This document shows, piece after piece, positions 6,565 through 13,305 of a stretch of 15,924 nt of DNA. Both the position numbers and the translations under genes were made by a program. Numbering within the stretch: the stretch's first letter is position 1; every line of letters starts with the position of its first letter. The notes under the pieces were generated by a model, which was not told the DNA's origin, searched no databases, and was given only the letters and a program-made list of their open reading frames with translations. Source of the DNA: Frankiaceae bacterium (GTDB taxonomy: Bacteria > Actinomycetota > Actinomycetes > JAVEEJ01). Location: positions 1 through 15,924 of the forward strand of contig JAVEEJ010000141.1 of assembly GCA_030840515.1 (NCBI GenBank). Direction: 5' to 3'.

Positions 6565-7195
6565 GGGCGACGAGAGCGCTCTTCGCGGTCGGCGAGATCT
6601 CCACATCTTCCTTGCGCGGGTTGGTGCGCAGCACTCGGTCCGCTGTGCGAGTTGTCACGCCCAGCCAGTACTTCTCGTTGCGGAAGTGGTGCAGCCGGTG
6701 CGCCCGGTGCAGGCGCCGGTAGATCGCGTTTCTCGGGGCGTGGTCGGTGTGGATGAGGAAGTGCACCCACTCGTAGAACAGGGTGATGACGACGGCCGCG
6801 AGCACGCCGGTCAACGCGGCGTCGGTTCGGAACGCGAGCACGATCGCCGCGTTCACCACCATCCCGCCGTAGATCACTGACGGCCGGATGAACTGGAAGC
6901 GCAGATCGCGAGGGTCCTCGTGGTGCCGGCGGTGGCTGTAGCCGACGATGCGGTCGCGCCGTCCGCCGTCAGCCGGGCAGTGCAGGAGGAAGACGTGGAT
7001 GAGCCACTCGGTGAAGGGGTTCACAGCCAGCAGGACGGCGACGACGACGGCAACCGAGACTGACCAGGAGCCCCAGACGAGACGAGCGGCGAGGAGTACG
7101 GCGAGCTCCGCGGCCAGCAGCCGCGGGCCTGGATGGCGAACGAACTCGGCGCGCGCGTGGGCAAGGGTCGAGATCTGACACCTGACGGGCGGCAC
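6560..7195 (-). CDS. Fatty acid hydroxylase / sterol desaturase family protein
   Basis: A 211-residue membrane di-iron oxygenase of the fatty acid hydroxylase superfamily. The histidine clusters that hold the two irons are all present in order: H67-x4-H72, H88-x2-H91-H92, H145-x3-H149-x2-H152 and H163-x2-H166-x2-H169-H170. Hydrophobic helices lie at about 26-58 and 107-140. The family hydroxylates or desaturates acyl chains, sterols or carotenoids, taking electrons from a separate reductase; the substrate here cannot be told. The GTG at 7195 is chosen because it stands seven bases after a TAGTCT box and gives a family-sized protein. The open frame continues far upstream, but that part is antisense to the sigma-factor genes. 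It is transcribed divergently from the sigma factor at 7291. Confidence 0.85.
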   Translation of the reverse strand: MPPVRCQISTLAHARAEFVRHPGPRLLAAELAVLLAARLVWGSWSVSVAVVVAVLLAVNPFTEWLIHVFLLHCPADGGRRDRIVGYSHRRHHEDPRDLRFQFIRPSVIYGGMVVNAAIVLAFRTDAALTGVLAAVVITLFYEWVHFLIHTDHAPRNAIYRRLHRAHRLHHFRNEKYWLGVTTRTADRVLRTNPRKEDVEISPTAKSALVAR

Positions 7196-7202
7196 GTCCC
7201 GC

Positions 7203-7208
7203 AGACTA
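7203..7208 (-). promoter_or_regulatory. -10 box TAGTCT for a leaderless hydroxylase transcript
   Basis: On the minus strand TAGTCT matches TANNNT and ends seven bases before the GTG at 7195, with no ribosome site between. This supports that start and a leaderless mRNA. No convincing -35 was seen. Confidence 0.45.
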
Positions 7209-7290
7209 CGCCGGGCCGGTAGCTCGAGAACACCTTCGCGTCCGAGGCAACCCGTGGGCGTTTCGCAGGGTCTTAGCGGCAGGAGGTGTC

Positions 7291-7791
7291 GTGGACGCGC
7301 AGCAAGAGCGTGACTTCGACGACTACGTGCGCGCTCGCGGGCAGGCCTTGATGAAGCTCTCGTTCTACCTCGTCGGCGACCGGCAGCTCGCTGAGGACGT
7401 CTGTCAGTCGGCACTCGTGCGGCTCTACCGGGCCTGGCCCCGCGTCGCGCGCGTCGAGTCGCTGGACGCCTATACCCGCCGCGTCGTGGTGAACGAGGCC
7501 CATCGCTGGTGGCGGCGGCCGTCCTCCCGCGAGACAGCCCGCGCCCAGGTCCCGGACACGTCGGTGCCCACTGACACCGCGATCGAGGTCCGTGACGAGC
7601 TGTGGAGGCTCTTGTTGTCACTGCCTCGGCGGCAGCGCGCAGTCCTCGTGCTGCGCTACCTGGAGGAGCTCTCGGAGCAGGAGACAGCGATGGCCCTGGG
7701 CTGCTCGGTCGGCACGGTGAAGAGCACCGGCTCCAAGGCGCTGGCGCGGCTGCGCGCTGCGGCGGCCCCTCAACTCGGAGGTGTGGAGTGA
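7291..7791 (+). CDS. SigE-family RNA polymerase sigma factor (ECF-like)
   Basis: A 166-residue sigma-70 factor with only regions 2 and 4, of the SigE-family type common in actinomycetes. Region 2 spans about residues 9-53 (FDDYVRARG, AEDVCQSALVRLYRAWPRV) and binds core polymerase and the -10 element. Region 4 spans about 111-157 (LPRRQRAVLVLRYLEELSEQETA, then the helix-turn-helix GCSVGTVKSTGSKALARLR) and reads the -35. The GTG at 7291 has a strong AGGAGG at 7281-7286, the best ribosome site in the window. Its stop overlaps the start of the next gene (GTGA), which encodes a membrane protein likely to control it. Target genes are not evident. Confidence 0.92.
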   Translation: MDAQQERDFDDYVRARGQALMKLSFYLVGDRQLAEDVCQSALVRLYRAWPRVARVESLDAYTRRVVVNEAHRWWRRPSSRETARAQVPDTSVPTDTAIEVRDELWRLLLSLPRRQRAVLVLRYLEELSEQETAMALGCSVGTVKSTGSKALARLRAAAAPQLGGVE

Positions 7792-8762
7792 GCGACACGT
7801 TGATCGAGCTCCTGCGCGAGGAGGCTGAGCGCCGATCCGCTGAGACGTTCTCCGCACCGTCGCCGGCGGACGTCCGCCGTGCCGCTGGGCGTCGTCGCCG
7901 TGCCACGGTCGGGGCCGGTGCGTCCATGGTCGTGCTCATTGGTGCGGGCGTCGCTGTCGCCAGCGTCAGCGACCGTGTGTCACGGCCGGCGGCTGAGCCG
8001 ACGCCCTCGGTCGCGAGCGACCCTGAGGCGGCTGCGAAGCAGAAGGCCAAGTCGCTTCTGGACGCTGTCGCGCTTCCCCCAGGAGCAGCGGAGGTCCCCG
8101 TTGCGCCGACCCGCAGGCTGCAACACCCGTCGATGACCTTCGGCCGTCCCTGGGACCGGGTGGTCAGGGAGGCGCGCTTTTGGACCGTGGCCGGGGACAT
8201 CGATGCGATCACTGACTACTTCCGAAGCAGCGTTCAACACGGTGTCGCATCCGAGGGCGGAGGCGATGTTCGGGAACCCGGCGTTGCTTCGTCGGACATC
8301 TTCTTCGGTGACCTGCTGATCACAGTGGCGCGCGTCGATGGCACGACTGTCGGCATCAGGGCAGATGCGCAGATCCCGTGGACACCGGCGCGACTCCCAA
8401 GCGAACGCGTTCCTGACGACATCTCCTCGATCGAGATCCGCTACTACGTGGGGTCGGTCGAGGCGCCCTTGGCGCTCAGGTCCGTGTCGGGAGCCGAAGC
8501 CCAGCACCTTGCCGGGCTCGTCAACGCGCTGCCGATCGTCGTCATGCAGGGCGGCGCCATCCGCGGTCTCTGCATGGGCGGCCTACTACAGACGCGCCTC
8601 ACCTTCATCAGCGATACGGCGACCTTCATAATCACGTGGCCGGGACAGTGCGGGAGCTCCGCAGTGACGATCGACGGCCGACCGCAGCCCATGCTTCGGG
8701 TGTCCGACGAGCTGCGCCACGCGGTGGAGGCGTTGTTGTCGCGGCCGACGCAGACGCCGTGA
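7788..8762 (+). CDS. Single-pass membrane protein coupled to the sigma factor
   Basis: A 324-residue protein with a short charged cytoplasmic N-terminus (1-38, ending in GRRRR), one membrane helix at about 39-60, and a large outer domain of about 260 residues with no family I recognise. The GTG at 7788 overlaps the sigma-factor stop, so the products are made together. Membrane proteins in this position often act as anti-sigma factors or signal sensors, but the zinc anti-sigma HxxxCxxC motif is absent. The outer domain holds two cysteines (in GLCMGG and GQCGSS) about 35 residues apart that could form a disulfide. Its base composition seems a little less GC-rich than its neighbours. Sensor or anti-sigma role is inference. 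Confidence 0.75.
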   Translation: MSDTLIELLREEAERRSAETFSAPSPADVRRAAGRRRRATVGAGASMVVLIGAGVAVASVSDRVSRPAAEPTPSVASDPEAAAKQKAKSLLDAVALPPGAAEVPVAPTRRLQHPSMTFGRPWDRVVREARFWTVAGDIDAITDYFRSSVQHGVASEGGGDVREPGVASSDIFFGDLLITVARVDGTTVGIRADAQIPWTPARLPSERVPDDISSIEIRYYVGSVEAPLALRSVSGAEAQHLAGLVNALPIVVMQGGAIRGLCMGGLLQTRLTFISDTATFIITWPGQCGSSAVTIDGRPQPMLRVSDELRHAVEALLSRPTQTP

Positions 8763-8763
8763 C

Positions 8764-9108
8764 CTAGTGGGTCTCCCAGACCGCCCACTCTTGAGCCAGG
8801 CGGCTCTCGCGGTGGAGTCCGACGTTGATCCCCAGTAGTGGATGCTCCTGTCCACTCAGTCCGGTGACCTGCAGGCGCGTCACCAGCCTGTCGCCTGCAG
8901 CGAACTGGTCGAGGACCTCGAAGCGTGCGGTGGGGTGCGCGGTGCGGTAGACGTCGATCCGGGACCGCAGTGCCGCCTTGTCCTGCGGGAGCGAGCCCAC
9001 CTGTCCGGCGTACTCGTCCGCCAATAGCGCGTCGAGGTCGGTGAGGGGGCGAGAGCCGTTCCACACCTCGAGGTAGGCGGCCCAGGTCTGCTCGGGAGTG
9101 CGGCTCAC
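8764..9108 (-). CDS. SnoaL-like (NTF2-fold) protein
   Basis: A 114-residue protein with the small alpha+beta-barrel pattern of the NTF2/SnoaL superfamily: helices at TPEQTWAAYLEVWNG and LDALLADEY, then strands FEVLDQFAAGDRLVTRLQVTG and a C-terminal AQEWAVWETH that matches the family ending. Members include polyketide cyclases, isomerases and many proteins of unknown role; no catalytic residue can be assigned. The frame is open to 9144, but that start would lie inside the divergent gene at 9133, so GTG at 9108 is preferred. Its stop is one base from the stop of the convergent membrane-protein gene. Confidence 0.7.
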   Translation of the reverse strand: MSRTPEQTWAAYLEVWNGSRPLTDLDALLADEYAGQVGSLPQDKAALRSRIDVYRTAHPTARFEVLDQFAAGDRLVTRLQVTGLSGQEHPLLGINVGLHRESRLAQEWAVWETH

Positions 9109-9119
9109 ACTGCACAGTG
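9108..9119. promoter_or_regulatory. Palindrome in the divergent SnoaL/PPOX intergenic region
   Basis: CACTG-CA-CAGTG is a 12-bp inverted repeat touching the minus-strand start codon and lying 13 bp before the plus-strand ATG at 9133. In a gap of only 24 bp it could be a shared operator for both genes. Short palindromes arise by chance, so support is modest. Confidence 0.3.
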
Positions 9120-9132
9120 GCAGAGTCTGTCC

Positions 9133-9528
9133 ATGGCCGATCAACTGCCCCAGCGGCTCAAGGACTGGATCGACGCGAAGGTGTTCGCGCAGCTCGCCAC
9201 GATCGAGCCGGACGGACAGCCGCAGCTGAGCACGATGTGGGTCGGCTACGACGGTGACGACATCCTCATGTCAACGGTCGTGGGTCGTCGCAAAGAGCAG
9301 AACATGCGCCGCGATCCCCGTGTCACCGTGCTCGTGAACAACCCCGCGACGCAGTACGGGTACGTCGAGGTGCGCGGGACGGCGACCCTCACCGAGGAGG
9401 GTGGCCGAGACCTCATCGACCAGTTCTCGGAGACCTACCGTGGGGTGCGGCCCTATCCGCAGGACCGGGAGGGCGCGGTGCGGGTGGTTGTGCGGATCAC
9501 CGCGTCACGAGTGCGCGACTACGGCTGA
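9133..9528 (+). CDS. PPOX-class F420-dependent oxidoreductase-like protein
   Basis: A 131-residue split-barrel flavin/F420-binding protein of the pyridoxamine-phosphate-oxidase-like class. The pattern matches the actinobacterial F420 subgroup: FAQLATIEPDGQPQLSTMWVGYDGD at the N-terminal strands, then K54 and N57 in GRRKEQNMRRDPRVTVLV, the segment that contacts the cofactor phosphate, and YGYVEVRGTATL. Such enzymes use deazaflavin F420 (or FMN or heme in some members) to reduce varied substrates; the substrate is not predictable. The ATG at 9133 starts the family's usual N-terminus. It is divergent from the SnoaL-like gene, 24 bp away. Confidence 0.88.
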   Translation: MADQLPQRLKDWIDAKVFAQLATIEPDGQPQLSTMWVGYDGDDILMSTVVGRRKEQNMRRDPRVTVLVNNPATQYGYVEVRGTATLTEEGGRDLIDQFSETYRGVRPYPQDREGAVRVVVRITASRVRDYG

Positions 9529-9542
9529 CCGTCTGCTCTGGC

Positions 9543-10346
9543 TCAGCACTTCAGGTCGGCGTCGTACCCGCTCTGCGCGTACTGGGCGAGGACCACGGGA
9601 CCGCTCGTGAATGAGGTGACGGCGCAGTGGGACTGCGCTGTCGACTTGCTGCCCACGCCGGCGTACCAGGCGGGCGCGGCGTCGAAGCCGGCGCCACCGA
9701 CGATCTGACCCCACTGATAGCTCGTGGAGTAGACGCCGACGGCGCTGACGCCTTGGGCCTTGAGATAGGCACGCTGTCCGTCGAGCGAGGCGCGGTCGTT
9801 TGCCTGGTAGGCCGTCGTCGCGCCGTACTGCAACGTCTCCCACGAGTTGCCGGTCTCCACGTCGAGCCACCATGCGGAGGCTGCAGGCGCGCGCACGCCG
9901 GCGGATGAGGCGGCGGTCACCGCGCGGGAGTACGAGTCGGCGGCGGCGTTCCAGCCGTAGTCGTAGGCGCAGTCGACGGAGTCGTTGGCGGGGTAGCTCG
10001 CCGCGCAGACTCGCGGGCTCTGCTGGCCCGAGGGCCACTTGGTCGAGACTCGAGGTCCAGGGTTGCCGGTGTTGACGTAGTACTGCGGCGCGCCTTCCGA
10101 CGACCGCGACGCCCAGGCCAGCTCGCTTGACAGGCACGCGTTGGCGGACCAGACCCGACCGCCGTCCACGCCGACCACCGCGAACTGCGAGGTCGCGGGG
10201 AGGGCGGCACCGCATTGCGGATAGGACACGTCCCACCCGGCCGGAGGGGTGGTGGGCGCCGGGCGGGACGCCTTCGCGCTGGCGGGGGCGGCGGCGGCGA
10301 TGAGGACGACCAGGACCAGAGGCAGCAGGTGGCGGGGCATGCGCAT
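9543..10346 (-). CDS. Secreted GH25-like (DUF1906-type) TIM-barrel protein
   Basis: A 267-residue exported protein. Residues 1-24 are a signal peptide (hydrophobic core LLPLVLVVLIAAAA, cleavage after ASA). The mature start GWDVSYPQ (37-44) matches the first strand of GH25 lysozyme-type barrels (GIDVS), giving D39; D162 and E164 in WLDVETG fit the paired acidic catalytic residues of that family. Other barrel strands are VGVYSTSYQWGQI and APAWYAGVG. Six cysteines in the mature part could form three disulfides. This suggests a cell-wall hydrolase or related glycan-binding protein acting outside the membrane, though activity is unproven. ATG at 10340 is an alternative start, seven bases after a TAGGGT box, which would shorten the signal peptide by two residues. 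Confidence 0.78.
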   Translation of the reverse strand: MRMPRHLLPLVLVVLIAAAAPASAKASRPAPTTPPAGWDVSYPQCGAALPATSQFAVVGVDGGRVWSANACLSSELAWASRSSEGAPQYYVNTGNPGPRVSTKWPSGQQSPRVCAASYPANDSVDCAYDYGWNAAADSYSRAVTAASSAGVRAPAASAWWLDVETGNSWETLQYGATTAYQANDRASLDGQRAYLKAQGVSAVGVYSTSYQWGQIVGGAGFDAAPAWYAGVGSKSTAQSHCAVTSFTSGPVVLAQYAQSGYDADLKC

Positions 10347-10347
10347 G

Positions 10348-10353
10348 ACCCTA
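10348..10353 (-). promoter_or_regulatory. -10 box TAGGGT for the secreted GH25-like gene
   Basis: On the minus strand TAGGGT (TANNNT) ends seven bases before the second in-frame ATG at 10340, the same spacing as other leaderless candidates here. It favours 10340 over 10346 as the start. No clear -35. Confidence 0.35.
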
Positions 10354-10420
10354 AGGAACGGACAAGTGGGGCGGAATAGTCCGAAACAACCACTTTCGCC
10401 GCCGTGGCACAGTCCGGTCC

Positions 10421-10714
10421 ATGTGGATCCTGTTCACCGCGCCCTGCCCGACGCCCGACGGCCGCACCGCCGAGGACCTCTACCGCAAGCGCGAGACCTG
10501 GATCACGCCCGCGATGCAGGCCAGCGCCGTCCGCCACGGCTGCCGGTTTCACCGGGCCTGGTACGCCGCCGACGGGAGCGCGTTCTGGGCGATCGCCGAC
10601 TGGGAGTCGGTCGAGGGAGCCAACGCGTTCTTCCAGGAGTGGGACATCAACGACGAGCCGGGTGAGGTGGCGATCCGCCTGCTCGGCGACGTCGGGCTCG
10701 TTCCCTCGCCGTGA
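10421..10714 (+). CDS. Small conserved-looking hypothetical protein (ferredoxin-like fold?)
   Basis: A 97-residue protein I cannot name. It begins with a strand (MWILFTAPCP), has a long helix (TAEDLYRKRETWITPAMQASAVRHG), then strands FHRAWYAADGSAFWAIADWE and a helix VEGANAFFQEWD. This beta-alpha-beta-beta-alpha order suggests a dimeric alpha/beta-barrel (ferredoxin-like) domain, as in monooxygenase- or EthD-like small proteins. No active-site residue can be assigned. It is divergent from the secreted GH25-like gene (74-bp gap) and 37 bp upstream of cysS. It has no ribosome site; CACAGT seven bases before the ATG is a near match to TANNNT. Confidence 0.7.
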   Translation: MWILFTAPCPTPDGRTAEDLYRKRETWITPAMQASAVRHGCRFHRAWYAADGSAFWAIADWESVEGANAFFQEWDINDEPGEVAIRLLGDVGLVPSP

Positions 10715-10737
10715 GCAGGGGGCCGGGCACCGGGACG

Positions 10738-10743
10738 TAGGCT
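10738..10743 (+). promoter_or_regulatory. -10 box TAGGCT for leaderless cysS
   Basis: TAGGCT matches TANNNT and ends eight bases before the cysS GTG at 10752. The spacer CACCCCTC has no ribosome site, so a leaderless mRNA is likely. The -35 region is not recognisable. Confidence 0.5.
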
Positions 10744-10751
10744 CACCCCTC

Positions 10752-12101
10752 GTGCCGCTCCGCCTCTACGACACCCTGACCCGCTCGGTCCGCGACTTCA
10801 CGCCGCTGACTCCGGGTCGCGCCACCATGTACGTCTGCGGTCCCACCGTTCAGGCCCAGCCCCACATCGGCCACGCGCGCAGCGCGATCGTGTTCGACAT
10901 CCTGCGGCGGTGGCTCGAGTACGGCGGGACCGAGGTCACGCTCGCGCGCAACGTCACGGACATCGACGACAAGATCATCCATGCGGCCCAGCACTCCGGC
11001 GAGCCGTGGTGGGCGCTGGCAGAGCGCAACACCCGGGCATTCACGGACGCGTACGACGCCCTGAACGTGAAGCCGCCGACGGTCGAGCCACGCGCCACCG
11101 GCCACGTCCCCGAGATGATCACGCTCATGCACCGGCTGATCGACCGCGGGCACGCGTACGCCGCCGGCGGTGACGTGTACTTCGACGTCCGCTCGCTCGA
11201 GGGCTACGGCGCGCTCTCCGGGCAGCGACCCGACGAGATGCTGGCCAGCGAGAAGGCCGGGGGTGACAAGCACGACGCGCTCGACTTCGCGTTGTGGAAG
11301 GGCGCCAAGGCCGACGAGCCGAGCTGGCCGACCCCCTGGGGTGACGGTCGTCCGGGCTGGCACCTCGAGTGCAGCGCGATGGCGACCAAGTACCTCGGTC
11401 CCGAGTTCGACATCCACGGCGGCGGGCTCGACCTGGTCTTCCCGCACCACGAGAACGAGGTCGCGCAGAGCACCGCTGCCGGCGACGGCTTCGCGCGGTT
11501 CTGGGTGCACCACGCGCTCGTCAACGTCGGCGCAGAGAAGATGAGCAAGTCGCTCGGCAACTCGCTGATCGTGGCTGACCTGCTCGAGCGGGCCAGGCCT
11601 GCGGTCGTGCGCTACTACCTGGGCTCACCGCACTACCGGTCAGCCTTGGACTGGACCGAGGACGGCTTGCGTGAGGCGGAGTCGGCGCTCGGGCGCATCG
11701 CCAACTTCCTCGATCGGGCCGGTGGTGCGGTGGCCCCGCAGGTGCCGGGTGAGTTCGCCGCGGCGATGGACGACGATCTGGCGGTGCCTCGGGCGCTCGC
11801 CGTGTTGCACGACACGGTGCGCCGCGGGAACACGCTCCTGGCCGAGGGCCACGAGGCCAGCACCGTTGCCGGCGAGGTGCGCGCCATGTGCGCCGTTCTC
11901 GGGGTCGACATCGCCGCTGACCGAGACAGCGGTGGGCTCCGCGACGTCGTCGACGCCTTGGTGCGGGTGGCGCTCGACCAGCGCGCGGCAGCGCGATCCC
12001 GCAAGGACTTCGCCGCGGCCGACGCCGTGCGCGACCAGCTGGCTGCGGCCGGTGTCACCGTCGAGGACACTCCTGACGGACCTCGATGGACGGTGGGCTA
12101 G
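10752..12101 (+). CDS. cysS: Cysteinyl-tRNA synthetase
   Basis: A 449-residue class I aminoacyl-tRNA synthetase that charges tRNA-Cys in the cytosol. The signature HIGH is at 38-41 and KMSKS at 263-267. The zinc site that selects cysteine is intact: C29 (YVCGPTV), C207 (HLECSAM), and H232 and E236 in HHENEVAQ. The C-terminal part holds the DALR-type helices and the ARSRKDFAAADAVRDQL anticodon-binding helix typical of CysS. This length and the C-terminal part fit cysS rather than its mycothiol paralogue mshC. The GTG at 10752 begins the family's N-terminus (LRLYDTLTRS); a longer open frame upstream overlaps another gene. rlmB starts two bases after its stop. Confidence 0.97.
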   Translation: MPLRLYDTLTRSVRDFTPLTPGRATMYVCGPTVQAQPHIGHARSAIVFDILRRWLEYGGTEVTLARNVTDIDDKIIHAAQHSGEPWWALAERNTRAFTDAYDALNVKPPTVEPRATGHVPEMITLMHRLIDRGHAYAAGGDVYFDVRSLEGYGALSGQRPDEMLASEKAGGDKHDALDFALWKGAKADEPSWPTPWGDGRPGWHLECSAMATKYLGPEFDIHGGGLDLVFPHHENEVAQSTAAGDGFARFWVHHALVNVGAEKMSKSLGNSLIVADLLERARPAVVRYYLGSPHYRSALDWTEDGLREAESALGRIANFLDRAGGAVAPQVPGEFAAAMDDDLAVPRALAVLHDTVRRGNTLLAEGHEASTVAGEVRAMCAVLGVDIAADRDSGGLRDVVDALVRVALDQRAAARSRKDFAAADAVRDQLAAAGVTVEDTPDGPRWTVG

Positions 12102-12103
12102 CG

Positions 12104-13075
12104 ATGGCGGGCGGCAACAAGGGCGGCCTCGGCGGACGCGGCAACAAGGCGGGATCTCACCGCAAGGGCGCCGCTGTCGGCTCCGGCGGCAACCGGCGGA
12201 GGGCGCTGGAGGGCAAGGGCCCCACCCCGCCGGCTTCGGCGCGCAAGGGTCATCCGGCCCAGCGGAAGGCCGCCGTCGCCGCGAAGCGGGCAGCGGTGAC
12301 CCAGCAACGCGCGAAGCGGACCAAGGAGGCGCCTGAGGTCGTGGCCGGGCGCAATGCCGTGGTGGAGGCGCTCCGCGCGGGCGTACCGTCCACCGCCCTG
12401 CACGTCGCGGAGCGGATCGAGCTCGACGAGCGAGTCCGGGAGTGCATCAAGCTGGCGAAGGCGTTGGGCATCGCGCTGCTCGAGTCCCCCCGCGCCGAGC
12501 TGGACCGGATCACGAACGGCGCGTTCCACCAGGGGATCGCGCTCGCTGTCCCGCCGTACTCGTATGCCCACCCTGACGACCTGCTGTCAGCGGCCACCCA
12601 GGCCGTGCAGCCGGCCCTGCTCGTCGCGCTCGACGGCGTCACGGATCCGCGGAACCTCGGGGCGGTGGTGCGCTCTGCAGCCGCCTTCGGGGCGCACGGC
12701 GTGCTGGTGCCTGAGCGGCGCGCGGCCGGGATGACGGCCTCGGCCTGGAAGACCAGCGCGGGCACGGCGGCGCGGATCCCGGTGGCCCGCGCAACGAACC
12801 TGACCCGGTCGTTGAAGAGCTATCAGGAGGCGGGGCTCCTGGTGGTGGGGCTGGCGGCCGAGGCGGCCCTGGACATCACCGAGTTCGCTGCGGCCACCGA
12901 CCCGCTGGTGCTGGTGGCGGGCTCGGAGGGCCAGGGCCTGTCCCGGCTGGTCAGCGAGACCTGCGACCTGCTGGTCCGCATCCCGATGCCGGGCGAGGCG
13001 GAGTCCCTGAACGCAGGTGTGGCGACGGGGATAGCCCTGTACGAGGTCTCGAGGCGGCGTTCAGGCGGGGCCTGA
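12104..13075 (+). CDS. rlmB: 23S rRNA 2'-O-methyltransferase, RlmB/TrmH family
   Basis: A 323-residue SPOUT methyltransferase that, by family, 2'-O-methylates a guanosine in 23S rRNA (G2251 in E. coli) using SAM. After an N-terminal extension comes the substrate-binding domain (from VAGRNAVVEAL, residue 80) and then the knotted catalytic domain. SPOUT motif 1 is at 177-190 (DGVTDPRNLGAVVR, with N184 and R190), motif 2 at 273-279 (GSEGQGL), and motif 3 at 293-303 (IPMPGEAESLN, with S301 and N303). Residues 1-78 are Gly/Lys/Arg-rich and look disordered, probably aiding rRNA binding. ATG 12104 lies two bases after the cysS stop with GGTGGG at 12092-12097; ATG 12086, inside cysS, is less likely. 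Confidence 0.93.
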   Translation: MAGGNKGGLGGRGNKAGSHRKGAAVGSGGNRRRALEGKGPTPPASARKGHPAQRKAAVAAKRAAVTQQRAKRTKEAPEVVAGRNAVVEALRAGVPSTALHVAERIELDERVRECIKLAKALGIALLESPRAELDRITNGAFHQGIALAVPPYSYAHPDDLLSAATQAVQPALLVALDGVTDPRNLGAVVRSAAAFGAHGVLVPERRAAGMTASAWKTSAGTAARIPVARATNLTRSLKSYQEAGLLVVGLAAEAALDITEFAAATDPLVLVAGSEGQGLSRLVSETCDLLVRIPMPGEAESLNAGVATGIALYEVSRRRSGGA

Positions 13076-13079
13076 GCGC
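13057..13079 (+). terminator. Strong hairpin over the rlmB stop codon
   Basis: GCGTTCAGGC pairs with GCCTGAGCGC across a GGG loop: ten pairs, one of them G-U. The 3' arm contains the TGA stop of rlmB. There is no T-tract after it, as is common for high-GC actinobacterial terminators. It probably ends the cysS-rlmB transcript or protects its 3' end. Confidence 0.5.
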
Positions 13080-13207
13080 TCCCCATTAGTCCATTCGGCC
13101 GACAAAATACTGGGCTTGAACCAGGAAAAAACGGACATTCAGGCCCGGTTCGCCGACGTTTTGCCGTTACCACCCGCCCGTATGGTCGTTACAACCAGCA
13201 CGACAGG

Positions 13208-13236
13208 TAGTCACGGCGGGGTCTGGGCCTTACAGT
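13208..13236 (+). promoter_or_regulatory. Candidate promoter of the SigH-like gene
   Basis: TAGTCA (13208-13213, four of six to TTGACA) and TACAGT (13231-13236, fits TANNNT) are separated by 17 bp, the optimal spacing. Transcription from it would give a leader of about 60 bases before the ATG at 13306. It sits in the 230-bp gap after rlmB, whose upstream part (13081-13200) has AT-rich blocks and possible RNA pairing but no gene. Confidence 0.35.
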
Positions 13237-13305
13237 TGGGCTCCCAATGTGCACCGACCTGGCACAAACACCGCTCTGGAGCAAAACCCAGTGAAGGGCA
13301 GGCCG

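Noticed and set aside
7246..7275. ECF-type promoter GGCAACC-17-GTCTTA for the sigma factor
   Set aside because: Transcription would begin within the AGGAGG ribosome site, leaving no room for it in the leader. Autoregulation is not supported.
7196..8212. Upstream extension of the hydroxylase open frame
   Set aside because: It is antisense to the sigma factor and its partner, is low-complexity Arg/Ala/Ser, and the conserved domain needs only the part below 7195.
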